This document shows positions 42,070 through 54,078 of a DNA stretch of 64,000 bases, piece after piece. The translations under genes and the position numbers were made by a program. The notes beneath the pieces are model-generated. The model had not been told where the DNA came from, did no database searches, and was given only the letters and a program-made list of their open reading frames with translations. The stretch comes from Phytophthora sp. 'mugwort' (Eukaryota > Oomycota > Peronosporomycetes > Peronosporales > Peronosporaceae), in contig JAUCEF010000010.1 in assembly GCA_033558025.1 (NCBI GenBank), positions 397,001 to 461,000 on the forward strand, given 5' to 3'. Each line of letters begins with the position of its first letter. Positions within the stretch are counted from its first letter, which is position 1.

Positions 42070-45000
42070 CTAACCAAGTCGACGTGGCATGTGGTGAATC
42101 GGGAAACGTCTCCGACCTTTACGGACTCCCGGGCCAAGGACGAGTATGTCAAGTCGAGCAACATCGCTTTTGGACTGATGTTGCTTCACATGGACGCCGA
42201 CTACCATCATGTGGTCGATGACTGCGAGGAAGCATGGATCGCGTGGACGCGCTTGAAGACGCTGTACGGTGGATCGCAGAAGGCTGGTCGCATCTACCTC
42301 AAGCGACAGCTCTTCAGCATGGAGATGTCGGAAGGCGGCAATGTGTTGCATCATTGCAATGATGTCCTGAACATCAGCGCCAAGCTCAGCAGCATCGGCG
42401 CCAAGATGGAGGACGAGGACGTGGCGATCTGCTTGCTGCGCAGTCTCCCCCAAGAGCTACGAGAACGTCGTACTGAACTTGGAGATGAGTAGCGCGGAGC
42501 TGAAGACGCAAGACGTCGTGAAGGTGCTCACGAACGAGTACATCAAGCGGCAAGGCGAGAAGACTCCGTCGGTGAAAACTGAAGACGCGGCCAAGGCGTT
42601 CAGTGCCGAGCGAGAATCTCGCCAGTGCACGTACTGCGGAAAATTGGGGCATGTCATTGACAAGTGCTGGACCAAGCAGAAGGACGAGAACCGAGGGCCA
42701 AGACGCGGCGGCAACGGCCGTAGACGTGGGGCCAACAACATCCAGTGGAGAAACGACAGCGACGGCTACGACAACGACTACGATCAAGTGGCGTTCGCGG
42801 TTTCGTTGGAATGTGGAGTTTCGACGGACAAGAATGTGTCCGGGATGTGGGCGGTCGACAGCGGTGCCACGCACCCTATTTGCAACGACAAGTGCCAATT
42901 TGATCGAGCGAAATGAAGGCGAACTTTCGGTGGCCGATGGCAACAAGGCTGCCATCAAGGGTGTGGGGACCATCGTGGAAAGAGTGGTCCTGCCTAACGG
43001 CGACGAGCGCGAGATCGAGATCAAGAACGCGCTTTACGTGCCAAATATGAGCAAGACTCTGCTTTCAGTGCCGCAGATAAACAAGCATGGCAAGTTCCAA
43101 GTGATATTTGACGGCACTGAGATGCACGTTTCGCGCAAGGACTCGAATCAAGTGGTGGCGACGGCGGATCTCGTGGATGGACTCTACTGGCTTCGCACAC
43201 CTCAGCGATCGGCAAATGCGGCGACAAGTGGAAGGACGGTCGATTTGCACGCGCGTATGGGTCACGCTCCAGTCGAGGTTCTTCGCAAGATGGTCGACAC
43301 CAAGATGATCAAGGACGCGAAAGCACCTTCCAAGTCGAGTGGACCAAGTGTGTGTCGTGGTTGCCAGCAAGGCAAAATGGTCCAAAAACCATTCCCAAGC
43401 AACCGTGACAAGCGGCGCTACGACACATTTGAGCTGCTCCACTTTGGCATCTGCAGACCCATGGAGGAAAACTCGCTTGGCGGCAGCAAGTATCTGCTGC
43501 TGATCGTGGACGAAGCCAGCGGATGCATGAAGGGTTTCTGTCTGCGTGCCAAGTCGGAAAGTGAAGACTGCATCAAGACATACATCATGAAGGTGCAGAC
43601 GCAGTTCGGCAAGAAGGTCAAGTTTGTGCGGCACGACGGAGCTCGTGAGTTTGCGACCAACTCGCTCAAGGATTTCTACGAAGACGAAGGCATCGAGCAG
43701 CAAACCACGGTTCCGTACGCGCACCAGACCAACGGCACGGCAGAGCGAGCCATCCGAACTATCGTCACGATCGGCCGCAGCATGTTGCATCACGCTAAGC
43801 TGGACAAGTGTTTCTGGGCTGAGGCGGCCATGACTGCCATCTACGTGAAGAATCGTCTGCCGTCACCCAAGATCGAGCACAAGACTCCGTTCGAGATCGT
43901 TTACAAGTTCAAGCCAAGTTTGAAGCACATGCGTGTCTTTGGATGTCGGACGTACGTCCTGACCCCGAAGGAGAAGCGACTCAAGTGGGATCCCAAGGCT
44001 CGCGCCGGTTGTTTCTGGTTTACGAAGAAGTGTCCAAGGCGTATCGACTTTATGACATCGAGGCGGGGCAGGTGGTCATCAGTCGCGATGTCAACTTCGA
44101 TGAATCGACCTTTGGACTTTCACCGCCGATTTCTGATGAAGGTGTCGACGACCTGGACTTCGACTCGCTCGACATCGACAATGATGGTTTCCGCCAAACG
44201 GAGTACACGCAGGCAGGGAAGCGCAAGAGCCGCCCGAGTGACGAAGATGAAGCTGCCAGAAGACCGCGCGCTGTGCGTCACCGACCTGGACTGGAAGAAG
44301 CAAGTGCGCCGAATGACTCCCCTGCGCACCGAGCAGACGCAGATGAAAGAGAAAAATCTGAAGACCAAGATGAAGAATCGGCTCCCCCTGTGTTTTGGCG
44401 TGCAAGTGCTAACACAGTCGAAGCAACTGTGGACTTATCGGAGCCGTTGACATTCCAAGAAGCGGTCAACGGCCCGGACCAACTGCACTGGCGCAAAGCA
44501 ATTCATACTGAGCTAAAGTCGATGCGACTTCGTGGTGTCTTTCGTGCTGCCAAGTTGCCCAGCGGACAACGCGCCATCGGTACCAAGTGGGTGTTCAAGA
44601 CCAAGCGCAAAGCTGACGGATCGATCGAGAAGTACAAGGCGCGCCTGGTGGCCAAGGGTTTCAAGCAGAAGTACGGCATCGACTACACGGAGACGTTCTC
44701 GCCCATGGTCAAGTACGTGACGCTGCGCATGGTCATCGCGATCGCCAAGTACTTTGGCTGACCCCTCGACCAACGCGACGTGGTGACTGCGTTCCTATAC
44801 GGGATAATGAAGGAGTTGGTGTTCTGCGTGGTTCCTGAAGGCGTCGAGCTGGATGGTGATTTCGACTGCTTGGAATTGGTGAAGGCGATCTACGGTCTCA
44901 AGCAAACTTCGCGCGTATGGAACGAGACCTTCGACGAATTCGTGTGTTCTATCGGTTTTCAAGTTTCAGCCTTCGACCCGTGCCTCTACATCAAGGTTGT

Positions 45001-45609
45001 CGATGGCCACTGTGTGCTCGTGCTGGTCTACGTGGACGATGTGTTGGTCAGCGGAAGTTCACCCCAGCTGATCTCACGCACGAAGAACGACCTCAAGACA
45101 CGCTTCGAAATGACTGACAGTGGCAAGTGTGTGTTCGTCCTTGGAATCGAGCTGGTGGATGGCCCGGACGGCAGCGTGACGATGTGCCAGCGGTGTTATG
45201 TGGATGATATCCTGAAGCGTTTCGGTATGGACGAGTGCAAGGCTGTGGTGAGTCCGGTAGACATGAGCACTCGACTGGTTCCAAGTGACGCAGCGACCAA
45301 GTGAACGCTCCGTTTCGCGAAGCTGTGGGTGCCCTCGTGCACTTAATGACTGCTATTCGCCCGGATATCGCGTACGCAGTGGGCTATGTATCGTGCTTCA
45401 TGGAGAACCCCCAAGAAGAACACTGGGTTGCGGTCAAGCGCAGTTTTCGCTATCTGCAAGGCACCAAGACGCATGGAATCTGTTTCAAGCCAGGCAACAA
45501 GATCGACTTTCGTGGGTATTCGGATGCGGACTGGGCTGGAGACCTCGCTGACCGCAAGTTGACTTCCGGCTACACGTTCATGCTGATGGGTGCGCCAGTG
45601 AGCTGGGGG
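42070..45609 (+). mobile_element. Element A5 (family A copia), truncated at both ends
   Basis: Begins inside gag at the LTKSTWHV region directly after the A4 LTR and ends at the A/E junction (GAGCTGGGG/CGGCGCTAAGC). No LTR of its own. It is the inverted relative of A6 (46541-51274), with which it shares the RT TGA and linker sequence. Confidence 0.85.
42070..45609 (+). pseudogene. A5 gag-pol polyprotein remnant
   Basis: Gag lacks its first 35 or so codons. The C-run is at about 42447-42451, followed by a frame with zinc knuckle and protease motif (WAVDSGATH). The 8-bp deletion after the protease is shared with A1 and A3. A private change makes the zero-frame tail stop early (LGDE-stop at 42490). 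The integrase frame (to about 44008) is intact with CRGCQQGKM and [11 protein letters not shown]. The one-base deletion at its end and TGA at 44759-44761 are shared with A1, A3 and A6. RT/RNase H pieces lie at 44780-45304 and 45301-45609 with VYVDDVLVSG and YSDADWAGD. Confidence 0.87.
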
Positions 45610-46540
45610 CGGCGCTAAGCATTATGCGCTTGGCCATGCCGTGATCGACCATCGGTCTGATGTACTCGGGGCATATATGAGCCAATCGCTCGTACCAGAC
45701 ATCAATATCTTCGACCCATCCGTCACAGCAAAGTTTGTAATCACGCTCTGCTTCTTTACGGATTTCTACTTGCAGCTCGCTGTGCCACTGAAAGTCCAAA
45801 ATCGATGTTCATGTGTCGCGCGAATCACTTCGGTGTTGTCCTTGGCCATGCCGAAAATCCTCGTGTCCTGGTCCCACGGCATTGTGAATCCTGATCTAGT
45901 GTAAATCCGGGAGAAAACAAGTTGCATCCAGCTTGCGGGACATAAAGCACGTCTTCCACGAACACAAATACTATTCTTCATCAATCCTAGTTCCTAGAAG
46001 AATTGTGTCAGACCCCTCTGCCTTAGCGCCAGCGTTGTCTGCGGATCCTGAGATTATCGGGTTCCAGTCGCTGTCTTCCATGCCTTGAGTGCCGTAAGAT
46101 ACTCCTTGCAGGCGACGATGTGAGCGTTTGCACCAGTGTCGAAATACGATTGACTTGAGTCATAGTCATGCTGTCGCTCAGCCCAGGCGATGTGCTCCGG
46201 CATGAACTTGTTCACCTCGCCCTCGGTATTCGACTTCAATATATAAATCTTCACATGACAAGAAAATCCGTCCATCACAGCAAGGACAGCTGAGTACTGT
46301 GAGCCGTTACTCAGTCCTGGTATGGACAGATCTGCGAAGATCATGTCATTCATCTTCTGGATGGGCCTATCGAGCTTCTTCCTAAATGGCTGTTTGCCGA
46401 AATGACAGTCTGCACAGTCGAACTTCCCGCGGCGCTAAGCATTATGCGCTTGGCCATGCCATGATCGACCATCGGTCTGATGTACTCGGGGCATATATGA
46501 GCCAATCGCTCGTACCAGACATCAATATCTTCGACCCATC
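45610..46540 (-). repeat. E tandem array, left part (minus orientation), interrupted by A6
   Basis: GGCGCTAAGC at 45611 and 46431 gives the 820-bp period. The array is cut at CGACCCATC, where A6 is inserted, and continues at 51275 with CCATCCGTCACAGC. The left end is the same A/E junction as in A1 and A3. Confidence 0.85.
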
Positions 46541-46882
46541 TGATAAAGGTGTTGAGGTCTTGAAGCGAGGCTTGGGTTGAGCGGAGGGAGTTCTGCACTT
46601 GGTGCGAGGACCGGAGTGAAGACCACTTGAGCTGAAGAAGGAAGATTCGAAAGTGATTGGTTTATCGGAGCTTACACTACCTAGTCTACCACATATAAAT
46701 GCAGCCCTGCATCCAATCATTTGGTGCATCCAATCACCAACACTCCGCACTCGTCCAATCATCCTACTCGTCTAATCATCGGTTGCGTAAACAACATACC
46801 GTAAACATCGCGGGATCGTGTTGGACCGGTTCGGGTTAACCGATTACTGGTACACAGTACCAAAACCTGGCAACCCTCAATA
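46541..46882 (-). repeat. A6 3' LTR
   Basis: A 342-bp LTR. The target duplication defines its true ends as TATTG...TATCA in element orientation, rather than the usual TG...CA. Confidence 0.88.
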
Positions 46883-46889
46883 CGCCCCC

Positions 46890-49800
46890 TCAATGCGAAC
46901 ACGCGTGGATTCCGAGGGACGCCGTCAGATCCGTGTGGCGCGGTCCTGGCAGTGCCTTGGTCATGATGTCCGCCAGCATGATAGAAGTCTCGCAGTACTC
47001 GAGCTTGACTTCGCCGCGCTTGACCTCATCACGGATGTGATGGTACTTGATGTCGATGTGCTTGGCGCGACCATGGTTCACTGGGTTCTTCGTCATCTTG
47101 ATGCACGACTGGTTGTCTTCGCGGATCTTGAGCTCGGGTCCAGTCTCGTTGGCAGCCGCCAAAATCTCGCATAGCAGGCGATGAATCCACTTGCCTTCTT
47201 GGATCGCCAGACTGAGCGCGATGTATTCCGCCTCGCTCGTAGACAGCGAAACGCTTGACTGTTTCTTGCTTTCCCAGCTCACTGGCGCACCCATCGCATG
47301 AACGTGTAGCCGGAAGTCGACTTGCGGTCCGCGAGGTCGCCAGCCCAGTCCGCATCCGAATACCCACGAAAGTCGATCTTGTTGCCTGGCTTGAAACAGA
47401 TTCCATGCGTCTTGGTGCCTTGCAGATAGCGAAAACTGCGCTTGACCGCAACCCAGTGTTCTTCTTGGGGGTTCTCCATGAAGCACGATACATAGCCCAC
47501 TGCGTACGCGATATCCGGGCGAATAGCAGTCATTAAGTGCACGAGGGCACCCACAGCTTCGCGAAACGGAGCGTTCACTTGGTCGCTGCGTCACTTGGAA
47601 CCAGTCGAGTGCTCATGTCTACCGGACTCACCACAGCCTTGCACTCGTCCATACCGAAACGCTTCAGGATATCATCCACATAACACCGCTGGCACATCGT
47701 CACGCTGCCGTCCGGGCCATCCACCAGCTCGATTCCAAGGACGAACACACACTTGCCACTGTCAGTCATTTCGAAGCGTGTCTTGAGGTCGTTCTTCGTG
47801 CGTGAGATCAGCTGGGGTGAACTTCCGCTGACCAACACATCGTCCACGTAGACCAGCACGAGCACACAGTGGCCATCGACAACCTTGATGTAGAGGCACG
47901 GGTCGAAGGCTGAAACTTGAAAACCGATAGAACACACGAATTCGTCGAAGGTCTCGTTCCATACGCGCGAAGTTTGCTTGAGACCGTAGATCGCCTTCAC
48001 CAATTCCAAGCAGTCGAAATCACCATCCAGCTCGACGCCTTCAGGAACCACGCAGAACACCAACTCCTTCATTATCCCGTATAGGAACGCAGTCACCACG
48101 TCGCGTTGGTCGAGGGGTCAGCCAAAGTACTTGGCGATCGCGATGACCATGCGCAGCGTCACGTACTTGACCATGGGCGAGAACGTCTCCGTGTAGTCGA
48201 TGCCGTACTTCTGCTTGAAACCCTTGGCCACCAGGCGCGCCTTGTACTTCTCGATCGATCCGTCAGCTTTGCGCTTGGTCTTGAACACCCACTTGGTACC
48301 GATGGCGCGTTGTCCGCTGGGCAACTTGGCAGCACGAAAGACACCACGAAGTCGCATCGACTTTAGCTCAGTATGAATTGCTTTGCGCCAGTGCAGTTGG
48401 TCCGGGCCGTTGACCGCTTCTTGGAATGTCAACGGCTCCGATAAGTCCACAGTTGCTTCGACTGTGTTAGCACTTGCACGCCAAAACACAGGGGGAGCCG
48501 ATTCTTCATCTTGGTCTTCAGATTTTTCTCTTTCATCTGCGTCTGCTCGGTGCGCAGGGGAGTCATTCGGCGCACTTGCTTCTTCCAGTCCAGGTCGGTG
48601 ACGCACAGCGCGCGGTCTTCTGGCAGCTTCATCTTCGTCACTCGGGCGGCTCTTGCGCTTCCCTGCCTGCGTGTACTCCGTTTGGCGGAAACCATCATTG
48701 TCGATGTCGAGCGAGTCGAAGTCCAGGTCGTCGACACCTTCATCAGAAATCGGCGGTGAAAGTCCAAAGGTCGATTCATCGAAGTTGACATCGCGACTGA
48801 TGACCACCTGCCCCGCCTCGATGTCATAAAGTCGATACGCCTTGGACACTTCTTCGTAAACCAGAAACAACCGGCGCGAGCCTTGGGATCCCACTTGAGT
48901 CGCTTCTCCTTCGGGGTCAGGACGTACGTCCGACATCCAAAGACACGCATGTGCTTCAAACTTGGCTTGAACTTGTAAACGATCTCGAACGGAGTCTTGT
49001 GCTCGATCTTGGGTGACGGCAGACGATTCTTCACGTAGATGGCAGTCATGGCCGCCTCAGCCCAGAAACACTTGTCCAGCTTAGCGTGATGCAACATGCT
49101 GCGGCCGATCGTGACGATAGTTCGGATGGCTCGCTCTGCCGTGCCGTTGGTCTGGTGCGCGTACGGAACCGTGGTTTGCTGCTCGATGCCTTCGTCTTCG
49201 TAGAAATCCTTGAGCGAGTTGGTCGCAAACTCACGAGCTCCGTCGTGCCGCACAAACTTGACCTTCTTGCCGAACTGCGTCTGCACCTTCATGATGTATG
49301 TCTTGATGCAGTCTTCACTTTCCGACTTGGCACGCAGACAGAAACCCTTCATGCATCCGCTGGCTTCGTCCACGATCAGCAGCAGATACTTGCTGCCGCC
49401 AAGCGAGTTTTCCTCCATGGGTCTGCAGATGCCAAAGTGGAGCAGCTCAAATGTGTCGTAGCGCCGCTTGTCACGGTTGCTTGGGAATGGTTTTTGGACC
49501 ATTTTGCCTTGTGGCAACCACGACACACACTTGGTCCACTCGACTTGGAAGGTGCTTTCGCGTCCTTGATCATCTTGGTGTCGACCATCTTGCGAAGAAC
49601 CTCGACTGGAGCGTGACCCATACGCGCGTGCAAATCGACCGTCCTTCCACTTGTCGCCGCATTTGCCGATCGCTGAGGTGTGCGAAGCCAGTAGAGTCCA
49701 TCCACGAGATCCGCCGTCGCCACCACTTGATTCGAGTCCTTGCGCGAAACGTGCATCTCAGTGCCGTCAAATATCACTTGGAACTTGCCATGCTTGTTTA

Positions 49801-50928
49801 TCTGCGGCACTGAAAGCAGAGTCTTGCTCATATTTGGCACGTAAAGCGCGTTCTTGATCTCGATCTCGCGCTCGTCGCCGTTAGGCAGGACCACTCTTTC
49901 CACGATGGTCCCCACACCCTTGATGGCAGCCTTGTTGCCATCGGCCACCGAAAGTTCGCCTTCATTTCGCTCGATCAAATTGGCGAACTTGGACTTGTCG
50001 TTGCAAATATGGTGCGTGGCACCGCTGTCAACCGCCCACATCCCGGACACATTCTTGTCCGTCGAAAACTCCACATTCCAGGGAAACCGCGAACGCCACT
50101 CGATCGTAGTCGTTGTCGTAGCCGTCGCTGTCGTTTCTCCACTGGATGTTGTTGGCCCCGCGTCTACGGCCGTTGCCGCCGCGTCTTGGCCCTCGGTTCT
50201 CGTCCTTCTGCTTGGTCCAGCACTTGTCAATGACATGCCCCAATTTTCCGCAGTACGTGCACTGACGAGGCTCACGGTCGGTGTTGAACGCCTTGGCCGC
50301 GTTCTCAGTCTTCACCGTCGCCGTCTTCTCGCCTTGTCGCTTGATGTGCTCGTTCGTGAGCACCTTCACAACGTCTTGCGACCGCAGCTCTGCATTGCTC
50401 ATCTCCAAGTTCAGCACGACGTTCTCGTAGCTCTTGGGGGAGACTGCGCAGCAAGCAGATCGCCACGTCCTCGTCCTCCATCTTGGCGCCGATGCTGCTG
50501 AGCTTGGCGCTGATGTTCAGGACATCATTGCAATGATGCAACACATTGCCGCCTTCCGACATCTCCATGCTGAAGAGCTGTCGCTTGAGGTAGATGCGAC
50601 CAGCCTTCTGCGATCCACCGTACAGCGTCTTCAAGCGCGTCCACGCGATCCATGCTTCCTCGCAGTCATCGACCACATGATGGTAGTCGGCGTCCATGTG
50701 AAGCAACATCAGTCCAAAAGCGATGTTGCTCGACTTGACATACTCGTCCTTGGCCCGGGAGTCCGTGAAGCTTGGCGTCGTCTCCCGGTTCACGACATGC
50801 CACACCGACTTGGTCAGGAACACGCCGCGCATGTAGCGGTTCCACGTCGCGTAGTTGTCTCCGTTGAACTTGTCGATGGAGACCTTGGTCGAGACGTCTT
50901 GGGCAGAGGACATGGTGCTTGGGCTCAT
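46890..50928 (-). pseudogene. A6 gag-pol polyprotein remnant
   Basis: ATG 50928. Zero-frame gag ends at 50305 after the C-run near 50437; the next frame carries the zinc knuckle. A private shift lies near 50080, after which protease [14 protein letters not shown] and pre-integrase read on. A6 keeps the 8 bp lost in A1, A3 and A5. A one-base loss near 49511 breaks the CRGCQQG zinc region. The integrase-end deletion (about 48870) and TGA at 48118-48120 are shared with A1, A3 and A5. RT has VYVDDVLVSG. The base lost at ACCAAG-TGA (47577) is as in A1 and A5. A private 2-bp loss near 47296 precedes the RNase H end ACSH at 46890. Confidence 0.87.
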
Positions 50929-50932
50929 AACC

Positions 50933-51274
50933 TGATAAAGGTATTGAGGTCTTGAAGCGAGGCTTGGGTTGAGCGGAGGGAGTTCTGCACTTGGGTGCGG
51001 GGACCGGAGTGAAGACCACTTGAGCTGAAGAAGGAAGATTCGAAAGTGATTGATTTATCGGAGCTTACACTACCTAGTCTACCACATAGATATGCGCACT
51101 GCGTCCAATCATTTGGTGCATCCAATCACCAACACTCCGCACTCGTCCAATCATCCTACTCGTCTAATCATCGGTTGCGTAACCAACGTACCGTAAACAT
51201 CGCGGGATCGTGTTGGACCGGTTCGGGTTAACCGGTTACTGGTACACAGTACCAAAACCTGGCAACCCTCAATA
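50933..51274 (-). repeat. A6 5' LTR
   Basis: A 342-bp LTR, followed on the right by the duplicated target CCATC at 51275-51279. About ten differences from the 3' LTR, including an altered ATGCGCACTGCG stretch near 51091. Confidence 0.88.
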
Positions 51275-52103
51275 CCATCCGTCACAGCAAAGTTTGCAAT
51301 CACGCTCTGCTTCTTTACGGATTTCTTCTTGCGGCTCGCTGTGCCACTGAAAGTCCAAAATCGATGTTCATGTGTCGCGCGAATCACTTCGGTGTTGTTC
51401 TTGGCCATGCCGAAAATCCTCGTGTCCTGGTCCCACGACATTGTGAATCCTGATCTAGTATAAATCCGGGAGAAAACAAGTTGCATCCAGCTTGCGGGAC
51501 ATAAAGCACGTCTTCCAGTCGCTGTCTTCCATGCCCTGCAGTGCCGTAAAATACTCCTTGCAGGCGACGATGTGAGCGTTTGCACCAGTGTCGAAATACG
51601 ATTGACTTGAGTCATAGTCATGCTGTCGCTCAGCCCAGGCGATGTGCTCCGGCATGAACTTGTTCACCTCGCCCTCGGTTTTCGACTTCAGTAGGTAAAT
51701 CTTCACATGGCAAGAAAATCTGTCCATAACAGCAAGGACAGCTGAGTACTGTGAGCCGTTACTCAGTCCTGGTATGGACAGATCTGCGAAGATCATGTCA
51801 TTCATCTTCTGGATGGGCCTATCGAGCTTCTTCCTAAATGGCTGTTTGCCGAAATGACAGTCTGCACAGTCGAACTTCCCGCGGCGCTAAGCATTATGCG
51901 CTTGGCCATGCCGTGATCGACCATCAGACTGATGTACTCGGGGCATATATGAGCCAATCGCTCGTACCAGACATCAATATCTTCGACCCATCCGTCACAG
52001 CAAAGTTTGCAATCACGCTCTGCTTCTTTACGGATTTCTTCTTGCGGCTCGCTGTGCCACTAAAAGTCCAAAATCGATGTTCATGTGTCGCGCGAATCAC
52101 TTC
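51275..52103 (-). repeat. E tandem array, right part
   Basis: Continuation of the E array after A6. One unit has lost about 107 bp near 51515 (the stretch between protease and pre-integrase). The array ends at GAATCACTTC, where the family C LTR begins. Confidence 0.82.
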
Positions 52104-52436
52104 TGAAGAAAGGTTACGTTGGGTCTTGAACTTGACGTAGGGGTCTTGGACACCGCCGAGGCTTGAGAGGTTGAATGGAAATTCAGAAGTGATTGATTTA
52201 TCGGAGCTTACTTTGCCTGCCTACCTGGTATACTACATAGACATGCAACTATGCATCCAATCAATTGGTGCATCCAATCACCATCATTCCGTACTCGTCC
52301 AATCATCCTACTCGTCCAATCATGAGTGGCGTAATCACCGTGGCGTAATCATGGCGAGGGAGCATTGGACCGGTCCGGTTAACCGGTTCGGGTAACTTGG
52401 ACTGGTACACTGTACCAAGGAAGTTACCCTGCAACA
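52104..52436 (-). repeat. C1 3' LTR
   Basis: 333 bp, TGTTGCAGGG...TTCA in element orientation. It is shorter than the C2 LTR by about 24 bp, because C2 has extra CCTCGCC-type repeats near 61190-61215. Confidence 0.85.
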
Positions 52437-52443
52437 CGCCCCC

Positions 52444-54078
52444 TCAATGCGAACACGCGTGAACGTCGAGCGCCGCCGTCAAGTCCATGTGGCGTGGTCC
52501 GGCGAGTCCCTTGGTCAAGATGTCGGCCAGCATGGTCGTAGTCTCGCAGTATTCGACGATCACTTCTCCGCGCTTGACTTCATCACGGATGTGATGGTAC
52601 TTGATGTCGATATGCTTGGCGCGGCCATGGTTCACTGGGTTCTTGGTCATCTTGATGCACGACTGGTTGTCTTCGAAAATCTTCAACTCCGGCGTGGCTC
52701 CGCCTGCAGCAGCTAGGATCTCGCACAGCAACTTGTGCACCCACTTGCCTTCTTGGATGGCCAAGCTCAGTGCAATGTACTCGACCTCACTTGTCGAGAG
52801 CGATACGCTTGACTGCTTCTTAGAACCCCACGACACTGGTCCGCCGACAACTTGGAACAGATAGCCTGACGTTGACTTGCGATTGCTTAAATCACCTGCC
52901 CAGTCGGCGTCCGAAAAGCCTTGAAAGTCGACGTCCTTGCCTGGCAAAAAGCGAATTCTGTGCCACTTGGTACCTTGTAGGTAGCGAAAAATGCGCTTGA
53001 CTGCAATCCAATGTTCCACTTGCGGGTTCTCCATAAAGCGCGATACATAGCCAACAGCGAACGCAATGTCCGGGCGAGTCGATGTCATCAAGTGCATAAG
53101 TGCACCGACAGCCTCGCGAAATGGCGCGTCCAACCTGGTTGTGGAGTCGCTTGAGACCAGCTTCATGCTGATGTCGACCGGACTTGCAGCAGGTTTGCAG
53201 TCTTGCATGCCAAAGCGCTCCAGGATGTCGTTGATGTACCGAGCTTGACTTAAGGTGACACTGCCATCCGCCTTGTCGACCACTTCGATCCCCAGGATGA
53301 AGGAACACTTGCCACTGTCGGTCATCTCAAACCGCGACTTGAGTTGGCGCTTGACTTCTTCAATCAATGTTGCCGAGCTCCCGGTCACCAACACGTCGTC
53401 CACGTAGACCAACAGCAGAACGCATTCACCGCCGATGACCTTGATGTAGAGGCAGGGGTCGTAGCTTGATACACGAAAACCGATGGAGCGCACATGCTCG
53501 TCGAAGGTCTCGTTCCAAACTCGTGAAGCTTGTTTCAGCCCGTAGATCGCCTTGAGCAACTCCACGCAGTCGAAACCATCGTCCAGTTCCACGCCTTCAG
53601 GCACACTGCAAAACACCTTTTCCTTCATCAAACCGTACAGGAACGCGGTGACCACGTCGAGTTGGTCGATCGGCCATCCGTAGTACTTGGCGATCGCGAT
53701 GATCATTCGCAGCGTCACGTACTTGATCACGGGCGAAAATGTCTCGGTGTAGTCGATCCCATACTTCTGCACGAAGCCTTTCGCGACGAGTCGAGCCTTG
53801 AATTTTTCGATGGATCCGTCAGCATTGCGCTTGATCTTGAAGACCCACTTGGTACCGACTGCGCGCTGATTGTTAGGCAGTTTCGCCGCACGGAAAACAC
53901 CTCGAAGCCGCATTGACTTGAGTTCAGCGCGAATTGCCTTGCGCCAATGAGCTTTGTCTGGACCGTTCACAGCTTCTTGAAATGGCTTGGGTTCCGCGCT
54001 GTCACTTGCTTCCACCGCATTCGCACTTGCACGCCAGAACATTGGCGAAGTCGAGCTGTCTTCATCGTTGTCTTCCAT
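52444..54078 (-). pseudogene. C1 reverse transcriptase and RNase H, intact frame
   Basis: An uninterrupted 544-codon frame covers the complete RT: WRKAIRAELKSM, GTKWVFKIKRNADGSIEKFKARLVAKG, DYTETFSPVIKYVTLR, IDQLDVVTAFLYGLMKE, LLLVYVDDVLVTGSS. The connection and RNase H follow with FSDADWAGDLSNRKSTSGY, STSEVEYIALSLAIQEGKW and HIDIKYHHIRDEVKRGEV, ending HACSH at 52444. All catalytic acidic residues that I can place are present. It is out of frame with the upstream integrase part by one base near 54060-54110. It would be a functional RT if joined to its polyprotein, but C1 lacks gag, so it is classed as a pseudogene part. Confidence 0.88.

Larger units (their letters stand above)
46541..51274 (-). 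mobile_element. Element A6 (family A copia), full length, inserted in E with CCATC duplication
   Basis: The uninterrupted E sequence CGACCCATCCGTCACAGC is split exactly here: CCATC at 46536-46540 and again at 51275-51279. Both LTRs (46541-46882 and 50933-51274) and the full internal region are present. This proves insertion by an integrase. Yet A6 carries the lesions common to A1, A3 and A5 in gag, integrase and RT, suggesting mobilisation in trans. The LTRs differ at roughly ten positions. Confidence 0.92.
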
